Positions 1 to 5,062 of a DNA stretch of 5,062 nt are shown here, piece by piece; within the stretch, counting starts at the first letter, position 1; each line of letters opens with the position of its first letter. The translations under genes and the position numbers were made by a program. The stretch comes from Bacteroidia bacterium (lineage in GTDB: Bacteria > Bacteroidota > Bacteroidia > UKL13-3): the NCBI GenBank assembly GCA_019454865.1, contig JACFNJ010000173.1:1-5062 (forward strand). Direction: 5' to 3'. Below the pieces are notes generated by a model. That model did not search any database and was not told where the DNA came from. It was given only the letters and a program-made list of their open reading frames with translations.

Positions 1-105
1 AACAATTTTGAAGTTTATTCCTTAAAAATTCGTTGATAATTATTTAAATATGAATTTGGTTTGAAACTGAAAATGTCTAAATTTGTTTGAAATTAATTAA
101 AATTT
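1..105. other. 5' intergenic region, no gene seen
   Basis: This A/T-rich stretch lies before the first gene. It has no convincing reading frame, hairpin terminator or RNA gene. Its only interpretable content is the promoter-like pair at 55-85. The neighbouring gene to the left lies outside the window. Confidence 0.6.
55..85 (+). promoter_or_regulatory. Candidate Bacteroidota-type promoter for the secreted repeat protein
   Basis: TTTG at 55-58 is followed after 19 bases by TAAATTTG at 78-85. This matches the Bacteroidota primary sigma factor consensus of a -33 TTTG and a -7 TAnnTTTG box. Transcription would start near position 90, leaving a leader of about 15 bases before the ATG at 106. The bases just before the ATG are A/T-only with no Shine-Dalgarno motif, which is usual in this phylum. 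A second TTTG at 60-63 would give a 14-base spacing, which is less likely. The region is A/T-rich, so a chance match is possible. Confidence 0.45.
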
Positions 106-1374
106 ATGAAAAAACTTTTACTCTCTACGTTTGTACTTGCAGGTTTTACAAGTCTTACCGCCAATGCGCAAATTAATAATTTGGAAGCCCCGCTATCATT
201 TTTTAATGTAGCAAATGAGCCTAAATCAGAAGTTATTTTTCCTGAAATGAATATTTTATTTAAGAATGGTGTAGCTACCACTCAAGATTTTAAAATTTCT
301 ACAATGAGTTGGGTTAATGAAAGTAGAATTGAAGGTGTTGTAGATGCAAAAGGAAGACAAACTAAGTTAAAAATGGAAGAAGCTGACTCAACTTCAGGTA
401 CATTTACTGCAATATTTAATGTAGATCAAACCTATACTTATGATGGAAGCAATCAGGTAACTGATTTTTCAAGAACTATGACTGTACCTGGAGGTACATC
501 AGTTACTGTAACCGGTACAAATCTTACTTATAGCTCAGGTAAAAATAATCCTTATGGTGGTGTTTTTACTACATCAGGTATGGGAATTAATTACCGCGAC
601 TCATTAATTTATGATGGAAGTAATAAATTAACTGAAAGAATTGTTTCATTCTCAATAATGGGGATGACTTCACCTCAATCTCGCACAGTTTATACTTATA
701 CAGGAAGTAATTTGTCAACTCTTGAAACATTTGAAGACGAAAGTGGTAGTTGGGTATCCGATGAACGTATTACACTTGGATATGACGGTTCGAATAATAT
801 TATATCACGTTTAAAACAATCATACGATGAATCATCTTCTACATGGAGTAATGAACAGTTGGATTCATTTACTTACACCGGATCAAATATAACCAAACAT
901 GTAAATTATAATTATAATGGAACAAATTGGATAAAGGATGACGAAACTGAATATTCTTATACAGGTGCTAGATTGGATATTGTAATAGATAACGAAGAAA
1001 ATATGAAGTATGTATTTTATTACACCGGTAATAAAGTAGATAGCGCAATTGGTTATCCTTCTGATGGGTCAGGCGGATGGCTAACTCAAGGAACTAGACG
1101 TACATTATTTACTGCACCTGCTGTTGGTATAACTGAAGTGGCTAAAGAAGCAAAAAATATTCAGGTTTATCCAAATCCGGCAAATGAGTATGTAACTTTT
1201 GCAGAAAATATGCAAGGAGCATCTGTAGTTGTATATAACCTAACCGGGCAAGCAATGTTAACTCAAACATTAGAAACAAACCAAATGGATGTTTCTTCAT
1301 TAAAACCTGGAATTTATTTTGTACATGTAACTTTAAAAGGTGAAACCTACAAAGCAAAACTTGCTATTCATTAA
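106..1374 (+). CDS. Secreted repeat protein with T9SS type A C-terminal sorting domain
   Basis: This 422-residue protein is predicted to be exported through Sec and then moved across the outer membrane by the type IX secretion system. Residues 1-21 form a signal peptide: MKK, a hydrophobic core, and a likely cleavage after ANA before Gln22. Residues about 342-422 are a T9SS type A sorting domain. It has the VYPNPAN motif at 354-360, the VYNLTGQ strand, the LKPGIYFV segment and a basic KAKL tail near the end. Between them, residues about 69-340 hold degenerate ~29-residue repeats centred on Y-[DT]-G-S-N, resembling YD/Rhs-type beta repeats but shorter and less regular. No catalytic motif is visible. 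The sorting domain is normally removed, and many such proteins are then anchored to surface lipopolysaccharide. The start is the ATG directly before the signal peptide. It is a single-gene unit facing the minus-strand cluster. The export route is well supported; the function (adhesin, matrix protein or other) is unknown. Confidence 0.9.
   Translation: MKKLLLSTFVLAGFTSLTANAQINNLEAPLSFFNVANEPKSEVIFPEMNILFKNGVATTQDFKISTMSWVNESRIEGVVDAKGRQTKLKMEEADSTSGTFTAIFNVDQTYTYDGSNQVTDFSRTMTVPGGTSVTVTGTNLTYSSGKNNPYGGVFTTSGMGINYRDSLIYDGSNKLTERIVSFSIMGMTSPQSRTVYTYTGSNLSTLETFEDESGSWVSDERITLGYDGSNNIISRLKQSYDESSSTWSNEQLDSFTYTGSNITKHVNYNYNGTNWIKDDETEYSYTGARLDIVIDNEENMKYVFYYTGNKVDSAIGYPSDGSGGWLTQGTRRTLFTAPAVGITEVAKEAKNIQVYPNPANEYVTFAENMQGASVVVYNLTGQAMLTQTLETNQMDVSSLKPGIYFVHVTLKGETYKAKLAIH
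310..1125 (+). repeat. Region coding ~10 degenerate 28-30-residue Y-[DT]-G-S-N repeats
   Basis: Within the secreted protein, aromatic-led anchor motifs recur at residues 112 (YDGSN), 142 (YSSGK), 169 (YDGSN), 198 (YTGSN), 226 (YDGSN), 257 (YTGSN), 285 (YTGAR) and 306 (YTGNK). Weaker copies sit near 79 and 335. Most spacings are 27-31 residues; 285 to 306 is shorter at 21. In the later units a Trp precedes the Tyr by exactly ten residues (W216/Y226, W247/Y257, W275/Y285), and W325/F335 keeps the spacing. At DNA level the two clearest copies, 439-453 and 610-624, differ by one base in fifteen, while the other copies have diverged. The alternating pattern suggests repeated beta strands or hairpins; this is inferred from sequence only. 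Confidence 0.7.
1129..1371 (+). other. T9SS type A sorting domain (protein C-terminus)
   Basis: This segment encodes the last 81 residues of the secreted protein. It begins just after the repeats and carries the PNP motif (VYPNPANEYV), a central VVVYNLTGQ strand, a DVSSLKPGIYFVHV segment and the final YKAKLAIH. This order and length are typical of the Por secretion-system C-terminal sorting domain (TIGR04183-like). In known cases it directs export by the T9SS and is cleaved by the PorU sortase. Confidence 0.92.
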
Positions 1375-1395
1375 TTGATTTTATTATAAAATTTG

Positions 1396-1430
1396 AAAAG
1401 GTGGTTATTTTAACATAACCACCTTTTTTT
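1396..1430. terminator. Bidirectional rho-independent terminator between convergent genes
   Basis: A perfect 13-bp inverted repeat has its left arm at 1396-1408 (AAAAGGTGGTTAT), a 6-base loop at 1409-1414 and its right arm at 1415-1427. On the plus strand the stem runs into a run of seven T (1424-1430), ending the secreted-protein transcript. Read on the minus strand, the A bases at 1396-1399 supply a short run of four T followed after a few bases by more T-rich sequence, so the same hairpin can end the rnhB transcript. It lies in the 82-base gap between the two stop codons. Confidence 0.9.
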
Positions 1431-1456
1431 GTAACATTATTTTTCTGAGAATTATT

Positions 1457-2056
1457 TCAAATGGAAAGACTTAACTGCTCATTTAGTAATGTAAAAGTTA
1501 AGCGGTGCAGGGGAGTTGTACCATACTGTTTAATTGCCTCACGATGTGCTTTGGTTGGATAGCCTTTGTTATTATCCCATTTATATTGCGGAAATTTCTC
1601 TGCTGCTTTTAACATAAACTCATCTCTGTATGTTTTGGCAAGTATAGAAGCGGCAGCTATACTCTGGTATTTTTCATCTCCTTTTACTATACATACATGT
1701 GGTACATTTTGGTATGCAATAAATCGGTTGCCATCAATTAATAATAACTCCGGTTTTAAGCGTAGTAAGTTTATAGCTTTATGCATTGCCATAAATGAAG
1801 CTTTAAGAATATTATACTTATCAATCTCTTGATTGGTTAAATAAGCTACAGCATAACTTAAAGCTCTCTCTTCTATCTCTATACGTAATTCATTACGTTG
1901 CTTTGCATTTAATTTTTTCGAATCGTTTAATCCTTTTATTGGATTACTATTATCAAGTATTACCGCAGCAGCAAAAACGGGACCGGCTAAACAGCCACGT
2001 CCCGCTTCATCACATCCTGCTTCAATTTTATTATTATCGTAATACTTTTTAAGCAC
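1457..2056 (-). CDS. rnhB: Ribonuclease HII
   Basis: This cytoplasmic endonuclease cuts the RNA strand of RNA-DNA hybrids and nicks 5' of single ribonucleotides in DNA, starting ribonucleotide excision repair. The 199-residue length fits a compact RNase HII. The hallmark motif AGCDEAGRGCLAGP lies at residues 13-26 and holds catalytic Asp16 and Glu17 and the GRG ribonucleotide-sensing loop (19-21). The other two metal ligands are most likely Asp108 (LLIDGN) and Asp127 (KGDEKY). The SIAAASILAK block (132-141) and the GYPT segment with Tyr166 are also present. The start is GTG at 2056-2054: an in-frame TAA lies two codons upstream and the first internal Met is residue 89, far past the active site. 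It is the last gene of the minus-strand cluster, 15 bases after the ferritin stop, and ends at the shared terminator. All catalytic residues are present, so an active enzyme is expected. Confidence 0.97.
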   Translation of the reverse strand: MLKKYYDNNKIEAGCDEAGRGCLAGPVFAAAVILDNSNPIKGLNDSKKLNAKQRNELRIEIEERALSYAVAYLTNQEIDKYNILKASFMAMHKAINLLRLKPELLLIDGNRFIAYQNVPHVCIVKGDEKYQSIAAASILAKTYRDEFMLKAAEKFPQYKWDNNKGYPTKAHREAIKQYGTTPLHRLTFTLLNEQLSLSI

Positions 2057-2071
2057 TATTTACAGTTGTAT

Positions 2072-2590
2072 TTACTTAGTATTGGCACCTGCTTGTGCAG
2101 TAGCTAATTTTTCTATTTCTTTATCAATGTAATAAAGTGCCTGTGGACCGCTGCCAATTAGTTCAATTTTACTTATTAATCTGCTAAATTGCATTTCCTC
2201 TTCCAATTGCTCATCAACAAAATAGTTTAAGAATGCTTGTGTAGCGTGATCTTTTTCTTTAGCTGCAATGTCTAATAGTTTATATACAGATTGCGTAACT
2301 TTTTGTTCTGCTTCTAACGATTTTTTACATGTTTCAAGTATGCTTTTGAATGTGCTTGTAGGCTTTTTCAATTCAGGCACTTCAGCATGCCCACCAACTT
2401 GGTTTATGTAATTAAAAAATTTCATAAAGTGTGTTTGTTCCTCAGCACTTTGTTTGTAATAAAAACTTGCTGAACCTTCATATCCTTTACTATCACACCA
2501 CGATGCTACAGCTAAATAGTGGTATAAAGCAGCCATTTCAAGTGTTAGATGCGCATTTAAAGCAGCTTCTACTTTTTTAGGTATTAACAT
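2072..2590 (-). CDS. ftnA: Non-haem bacterial ferritin (FtnA-like)
   Basis: This 172-residue iron-storage protein should assemble into a 24-subunit cytoplasmic shell that oxidises Fe(II) at a di-iron site and stores it as a mineral core. It aligns by eye with E. coli FtnA along its length (for example LEMAALYHYL, AEEQTHFMKFF, DEQLEEE and ALYYIDKE). The predicted ferroxidase ligands are Glu18, Glu51, His54, Glu95 and Gln128, with Glu131 as a candidate third-site ligand. I see no haem-ligand Met like that of bacterioferritin, and the length is that of a classical ferritin rather than a Dps protein. The ATG start fits the family N-terminus (MLIPKKVEAALN). No Shine-Dalgarno motif precedes it; the 25-base gap from fhs is A/T-rich. 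I found no TAnnTTTG box in that gap or the adjoining 3' end of fhs, so co-transcription with fhs is likely. No obvious Fur-like operator was recognised. Confidence 0.95.
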   Translation of the reverse strand: MLIPKKVEAALNAHLTLEMAALYHYLAVASWCDSKGYEGSASFYYKQSAEEQTHFMKFFNYINQVGGHAEVPELKKPTSTFKSILETCKKSLEAEQKVTQSVYKLLDIAAKEKDHATQAFLNYFVDEQLEEEMQFSRLISKIELIGSGPQALYYIDKEIEKLATAQAGANTK

Positions 2591-2615
2591 ATTTTTAAAA
2601 TTTATAGGTTTACAA

Positions 2616-4283
2616 TTAACTTAATCCTTCAATAATTCCATTTGTGAATTTCATTCCGTTAGCTGCAGGTACTTTTGGTAATCCCGGCATGCGCATTATA
2701 TCGCCACATACAGCTATTACAAATCCTGCACCTGTATTTATTACAAGATCTTGTACGTGTAGTGTATGCCCTGTTGGTGCACCGTAAACATCTGCATTAT
2801 CCGTAAAACTGTATTGCGTTTTGGCAATACATACCGGCAAATTTTCAAGATTATTCTTCTTAATTCGGCTTAATACAGTTTTGCATTTACTGCTAAATTC
2901 AACCTTATCTGCACGATATATTTTTGTTGCAATTTTTTCAATTTTAGTTTCAATGCTATCGGTAGTTTCGTAGGTAAATTGTATTGGTTTTGATGGATTG
3001 TTTTCTGTTACTTCTACTATTTTCTTGGCAAGTTCAACAGCTCCTTCACCACCTTTTACAAATCCTTCATTTACTGCATAAGCACATCCTTTTTCTTCAC
3101 ACCAGGTTCTTAAAAAGTCAATTTCTTCCTGTACATCAAAATAAAATTTATTTAATGATACAATTATGCTTTGACCAAATCCCTGCATGTTTTCAATATG
3201 TCTTTGCATATTTACTAATCCTGCTTTTAAAGCTTCCATATTTGGTTTTTTTGTGTCATCTCCATCCAAGCCTGCATGCATTTTTATTGATTGTGTTGTT
3301 GCTACAAGCACGGTTGCTTTGGGTTGAATTCCTGCTGTTCTGCATTTAATATCTAAAAACTTTTCAGCACCCAAATCACTACCAAATCCGGCTTCGGTAA
3401 CTACATATTCTGCACAACTCATACTCATTTTTGTTGCTATTACACTATTGCATCCGTGTGCAATATTTGCAAATGGTCCACCATGTATAAATGCCGGAGT
3501 GTTTTCGGTTGTTTGAACCAGATTAGGCATTATAGCATCTTTTAATAGTAATGTAATTGCACCTCCTACACCCAAATCTTTTACTGTAAATGGTGAGTTG
3601 TCTAATTTATATCCTAAGGTAATTTTTTCAATGCGTTCTTGTAGGTCATCTAAGTTTTCACTTAAACACAATGCTGCCATAATTTCGCTAGCTGGTGTAA
3701 TGTCAAATCCTGCTTCCTGTGGAAGTCCGTTTGTTCTGCCTCCAAGTCCTGTTGTTACAAAACGTAAACTTCTATCATTAACATCTAATACACGTTTCCA
3801 TACAATTTGTTTTAATGCTTTATCCGTATTAATGTTATTGTATTGATAATTGTCTAATAATGCAGCTATGGTATTGTTAGCTGATGTTATTGCATGAAAA
3901 TCTCCGGTAAAATGCAAGTTAATATCTTCCATTGGTAATACTTGCGCATATCCTCCACCGGCTGCACCACCTTTCATTCCAAAAACAGGCCCTAATGAGG
4001 GTTCTCTTGTTACCGAAATACTTTTTTTGCCAATTTTATTTAAACCTAAAGCAGCACTTACAGTGGTTACGGTTTTTCCTACTCCGGCTTTTGTAGGTGA
4101 AATGGCTGATACTAAAATTAAGTTACTTTGTTTAATCTTCTCCGGATTTAAAACTTTTAAATCAATTTTAGCTTTGGTTTTACCATAAGGTATTACATTT
4201 TCTTCTGAAATGTTTAATCCATTTGCAATTTCTTGGATAGGCTTTAATTTGGCCTCACGCGAGATTTCGTTGTCTGATTTCAT
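2616..4283 (-). CDS. fhs: Formate-tetrahydrofolate ligase (10-formyl-THF synthetase)
   Basis: This cytoplasmic enzyme joins formate to tetrahydrofolate using ATP, giving 10-formyl-THF for purine and formyl-Met synthesis; it can also run in reverse. From the ATG at 4283 it is 555 residues, the normal monofunctional length. The nucleotide-binding loop is at 62-71 (SPTKAGVGKT), followed by REPSLGP (93-99), the diagnostic GMKGGAAGGGY signature (102-112) and INLHFTGDFHA (121-131). The C-terminal MPGLPKVPAANG block is also intact. The second family signature, usually VAT[IV]RALKx[HN]GG, reads VATTQSIKMHAG at 327-338. A TTG 18 bases upstream would overlap the glycosyltransferase by 8 bases; the ATG is preferred because its N-terminus is ordinary and it leaves a 10-base gap. 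No folD or other folate gene is in view, so the neighbours do not refine its role. Identity is very secure. Confidence 0.98.
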   Translation of the reverse strand: MKSDNEISREAKLKPIQEIANGLNISEENVIPYGKTKAKIDLKVLNPEKIKQSNLILVSAISPTKAGVGKTVTTVSAALGLNKIGKKSISVTREPSLGPVFGMKGGAAGGGYAQVLPMEDINLHFTGDFHAITSANNTIAALLDNYQYNNINTDKALKQIVWKRVLDVNDRSLRFVTTGLGGRTNGLPQEAGFDITPASEIMAALCLSENLDDLQERIEKITLGYKLDNSPFTVKDLGVGGAITLLLKDAIMPNLVQTTENTPAFIHGGPFANIAHGCNSVIATKMSMSCAEYVVTEAGFGSDLGAEKFLDIKCRTAGIQPKATVLVATTQSIKMHAGLDGDDTKKPNMEALKAGLVNMQRHIENMQGFGQSIIVSLNKFYFDVQEEIDFLRTWCEEKGCAYAVNEGFVKGGEGAVELAKKIVEVTENNPSKPIQFTYETTDSIETKIEKIATKIYRADKVEFSSKCKTVLSRIKKNNLENLPVCIAKTQYSFTDNADVYGAPTGHTLHVQDLVINTGAGFVIAVCGDIMRMPGLPKVPAANGMKFTNGIIEGLS

Positions 4284-4293
4284 GTTTATTATT

Positions 4294-5062
4294 TTATTCA
4301 ATTTGTTTTTCTAATGTTTGTTCAATTGTGTTCCACATTTTTGCAGCAGCAATATCCCAACTAAAATCTTTTTTTCTTACTGCACTTGCAAGTTTTTTTT
4401 GCTGATACAAGTCCGTGTTTTCCGTGAGATTTATCATTGCTTGTGAAATTTCATTGATATCATTTGGCGAAACTAATATTGCAGCATCGCCAGCAACCTC
4501 AGGCATTGATGTAACATTGGAGCAAATAATAGGAACATCACATGCCATTGCTTCTACAATGGGCAATCCAAAACCCTCAAAAAGCGGAATATACACCATT
4601 GCAAATGCCGATGCTGTTACTTTGTTTAATTCTTCTTCGTTTAATCTGCCTGTAAAAATTACATCTTTTGCAAAGGTCATATTCTTAAACACCTCGTCTA
4701 TTTTTTTACTTTTCCATGCTTTTCTGCCTACTATTATCAATTTAAAGTTGTTCTTTAATTTTGTTTTATACACATCAAAACTTAGTAATAAGTTCTCTAT
4801 ATTTTTTCGTGGATGCAATGCTCCTACATAGCAAAAATATTCTTGCCCATATGCAAACTTATTCTGTATTTCTTTTTTTTCAGTTATAGAAATTGGTTTA
4901 AATCCTACACTTGGAGCATTGTATATTACTTCTATTTTTTTGCTGTCAATATTGTATTGGGTAATAATATCTTGTTTCGTATAGTTAGATACGGTGATAA
5001 GCTTAGTTGCAAGTTTTGCATATTTAGGGAAAAAGGTATTGTAATACCAATGCTCAATAGTA
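4294..5062 (-). CDS. GT4-type (GT-B) glycosyltransferase, N-terminus cut by window edge
   Basis: The frame stays open from the stop at 4294 to the right window edge, giving 255 visible C-terminal residues; about 110-120 N-terminal residues are probably missing, judged from typical family length. Numbered from the edge, residues about 1-50 are the end of the acceptor-side Rossmann domain, with HWYYNTFFPKYAK, ITVSNYTKQDI and VIYNAP. YVGALHPRKN (about 78-87) opens the nucleotide-sugar domain. The phosphate-contacting Arg-Lys lies in IVGRK, and the retaining-GT4 E-x7-E motif is EGFGLPIVE (Glu162 and Glu170). These enzymes transfer a sugar from a nucleotide or lipid donor in synthesis of lipopolysaccharide, exopolysaccharide or similar glycans, usually at the inner face of the membrane. 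The donor and acceptor cannot be read from sequence. It is the most upstream visible gene of the cluster, so the operon promoter and possibly more glycan genes lie to the right. Confidence 0.93.
   Translation of the reverse strand, partial: TIEHWYYNTFFPKYAKLATKLITVSNYTKQDIITQYNIDSKKIEVIYNAPSVGFKPISITEKKEIQNKFAYGQEYFCYVGALHPRKNIENLLLSFDVYKTKLKNNFKLIIVGRKAWKSKKIDEVFKNMTFAKDVIFTGRLNEEELNKVTASAFAMVYIPLFEGFGLPIVEAMACDVPIICSNVTSMPEVAGDAAILVSPNDINEISQAMINLTENTDLYQQKKLASAVRKKDFSWDIAAAKMWNTIEQTLEKQIE

Noticed and set aside
93..281. Minus-strand open frame of 62 codons opposite the signal peptide
   Set aside because: It overlaps the promoter and signal-peptide region of the real gene and shows no homology-like motif.
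1142..1357. Minus-strand open frame of 71 codons opposite the sorting domain
   Set aside because: It is antisense to a well-conserved T9SS domain and has no independent support.
106..1374. True Rhs/YD-repeat toxin or polymorphic toxin
   Set aside because: The repeats only resemble YD repeats, there is no Rhs core motif or C-terminal toxin domain, the protein is short, and it ends in a T9SS sorting domain with no immunity gene next to it.
1566..1832. Plus-strand open frame of 88 codons
   Set aside because: It is antisense to the rnhB catalytic core; a shadow frame.
2984..3349. Plus-strand open frame of 121 codons, very Leu-rich
   Set aside because: It lies wholly antisense to fhs, whose protein is unmistakable. 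The Leu/His-rich composition is what the complement of a low-GC gene produces, and there are no motifs.
3598..3846. Plus-strand open frame of 82 codons
   Set aside because: It is antisense to fhs, with no motif or promoter; a shadow frame.
4284..4301. TTG start for fhs, adding six residues
   Set aside because: It would overlap the glycosyltransferase by 8 bases. The ATG at 4283 gives the usual family length and a normal N-terminus.
4415..4831. Plus-strand open frame of 138 codons
   Set aside because: It is antisense to the conserved GT4 domain, including the E-x7-E motif, and has no recognisable domain or start context.
1457..5062. Ferritin plus nuclease cluster as an encapsulin or defence system
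   Set aside because: The ferritin is a classical FtnA type, the nuclease is housekeeping RNase HII, and no shell, sensor or effector gene is present.

Overview
The window is a low-GC stretch (roughly one third G+C by eye) that looks like a chromosomal segment of a Bacteroidota bacterium. The evidence is a secreted protein with a classic C-terminal type IX secretion (T9SS, type A) sorting domain, a TTTG / TAnnTTTG promoter-like pair of the Bacteroidota type upstream of it, and A/T-rich start regions with no Shine-Dalgarno motif. The genus cannot be determined from the sequence alone.

Layout. Bases 1-105 are non-coding and carry a candidate promoter. A plus-strand gene (106-1374) encodes a 422-residue exported protein: a signal peptide, about ten degenerate ~29-residue Tyr-Asp/Thr-Gly-Ser-Asn repeats, and a C-terminal T9SS sorting domain. 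A strong 13-bp hairpin terminator lies in the 82-base gap that follows, between two converging transcription units. The rest of the window is one tightly packed minus-strand cluster, read from right to left: a GT4-type glycosyltransferase (N-terminus beyond the window edge), formate-tetrahydrofolate ligase (fhs), a non-haem ferritin, and ribonuclease HII (rnhB). The gaps between these genes are 10, 25 and 15 bases, and the cluster ends at the shared terminator.

Function. The minus-strand cluster joins unrelated housekeeping functions (surface glycan synthesis, one-carbon metabolism, iron storage, removal of RNA from DNA). It is most simply read as a co-transcribed run rather than a dedicated pathway. 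The plus-strand gene is independent and probably encodes a surface-attached or secreted protein of unknown function. I see no transposon, CRISPR array, tRNA, rRNA, phage or defence gene. The least-explained item is the repeat architecture of the secreted protein; I do not see convincing evidence of a new multi-gene system here.
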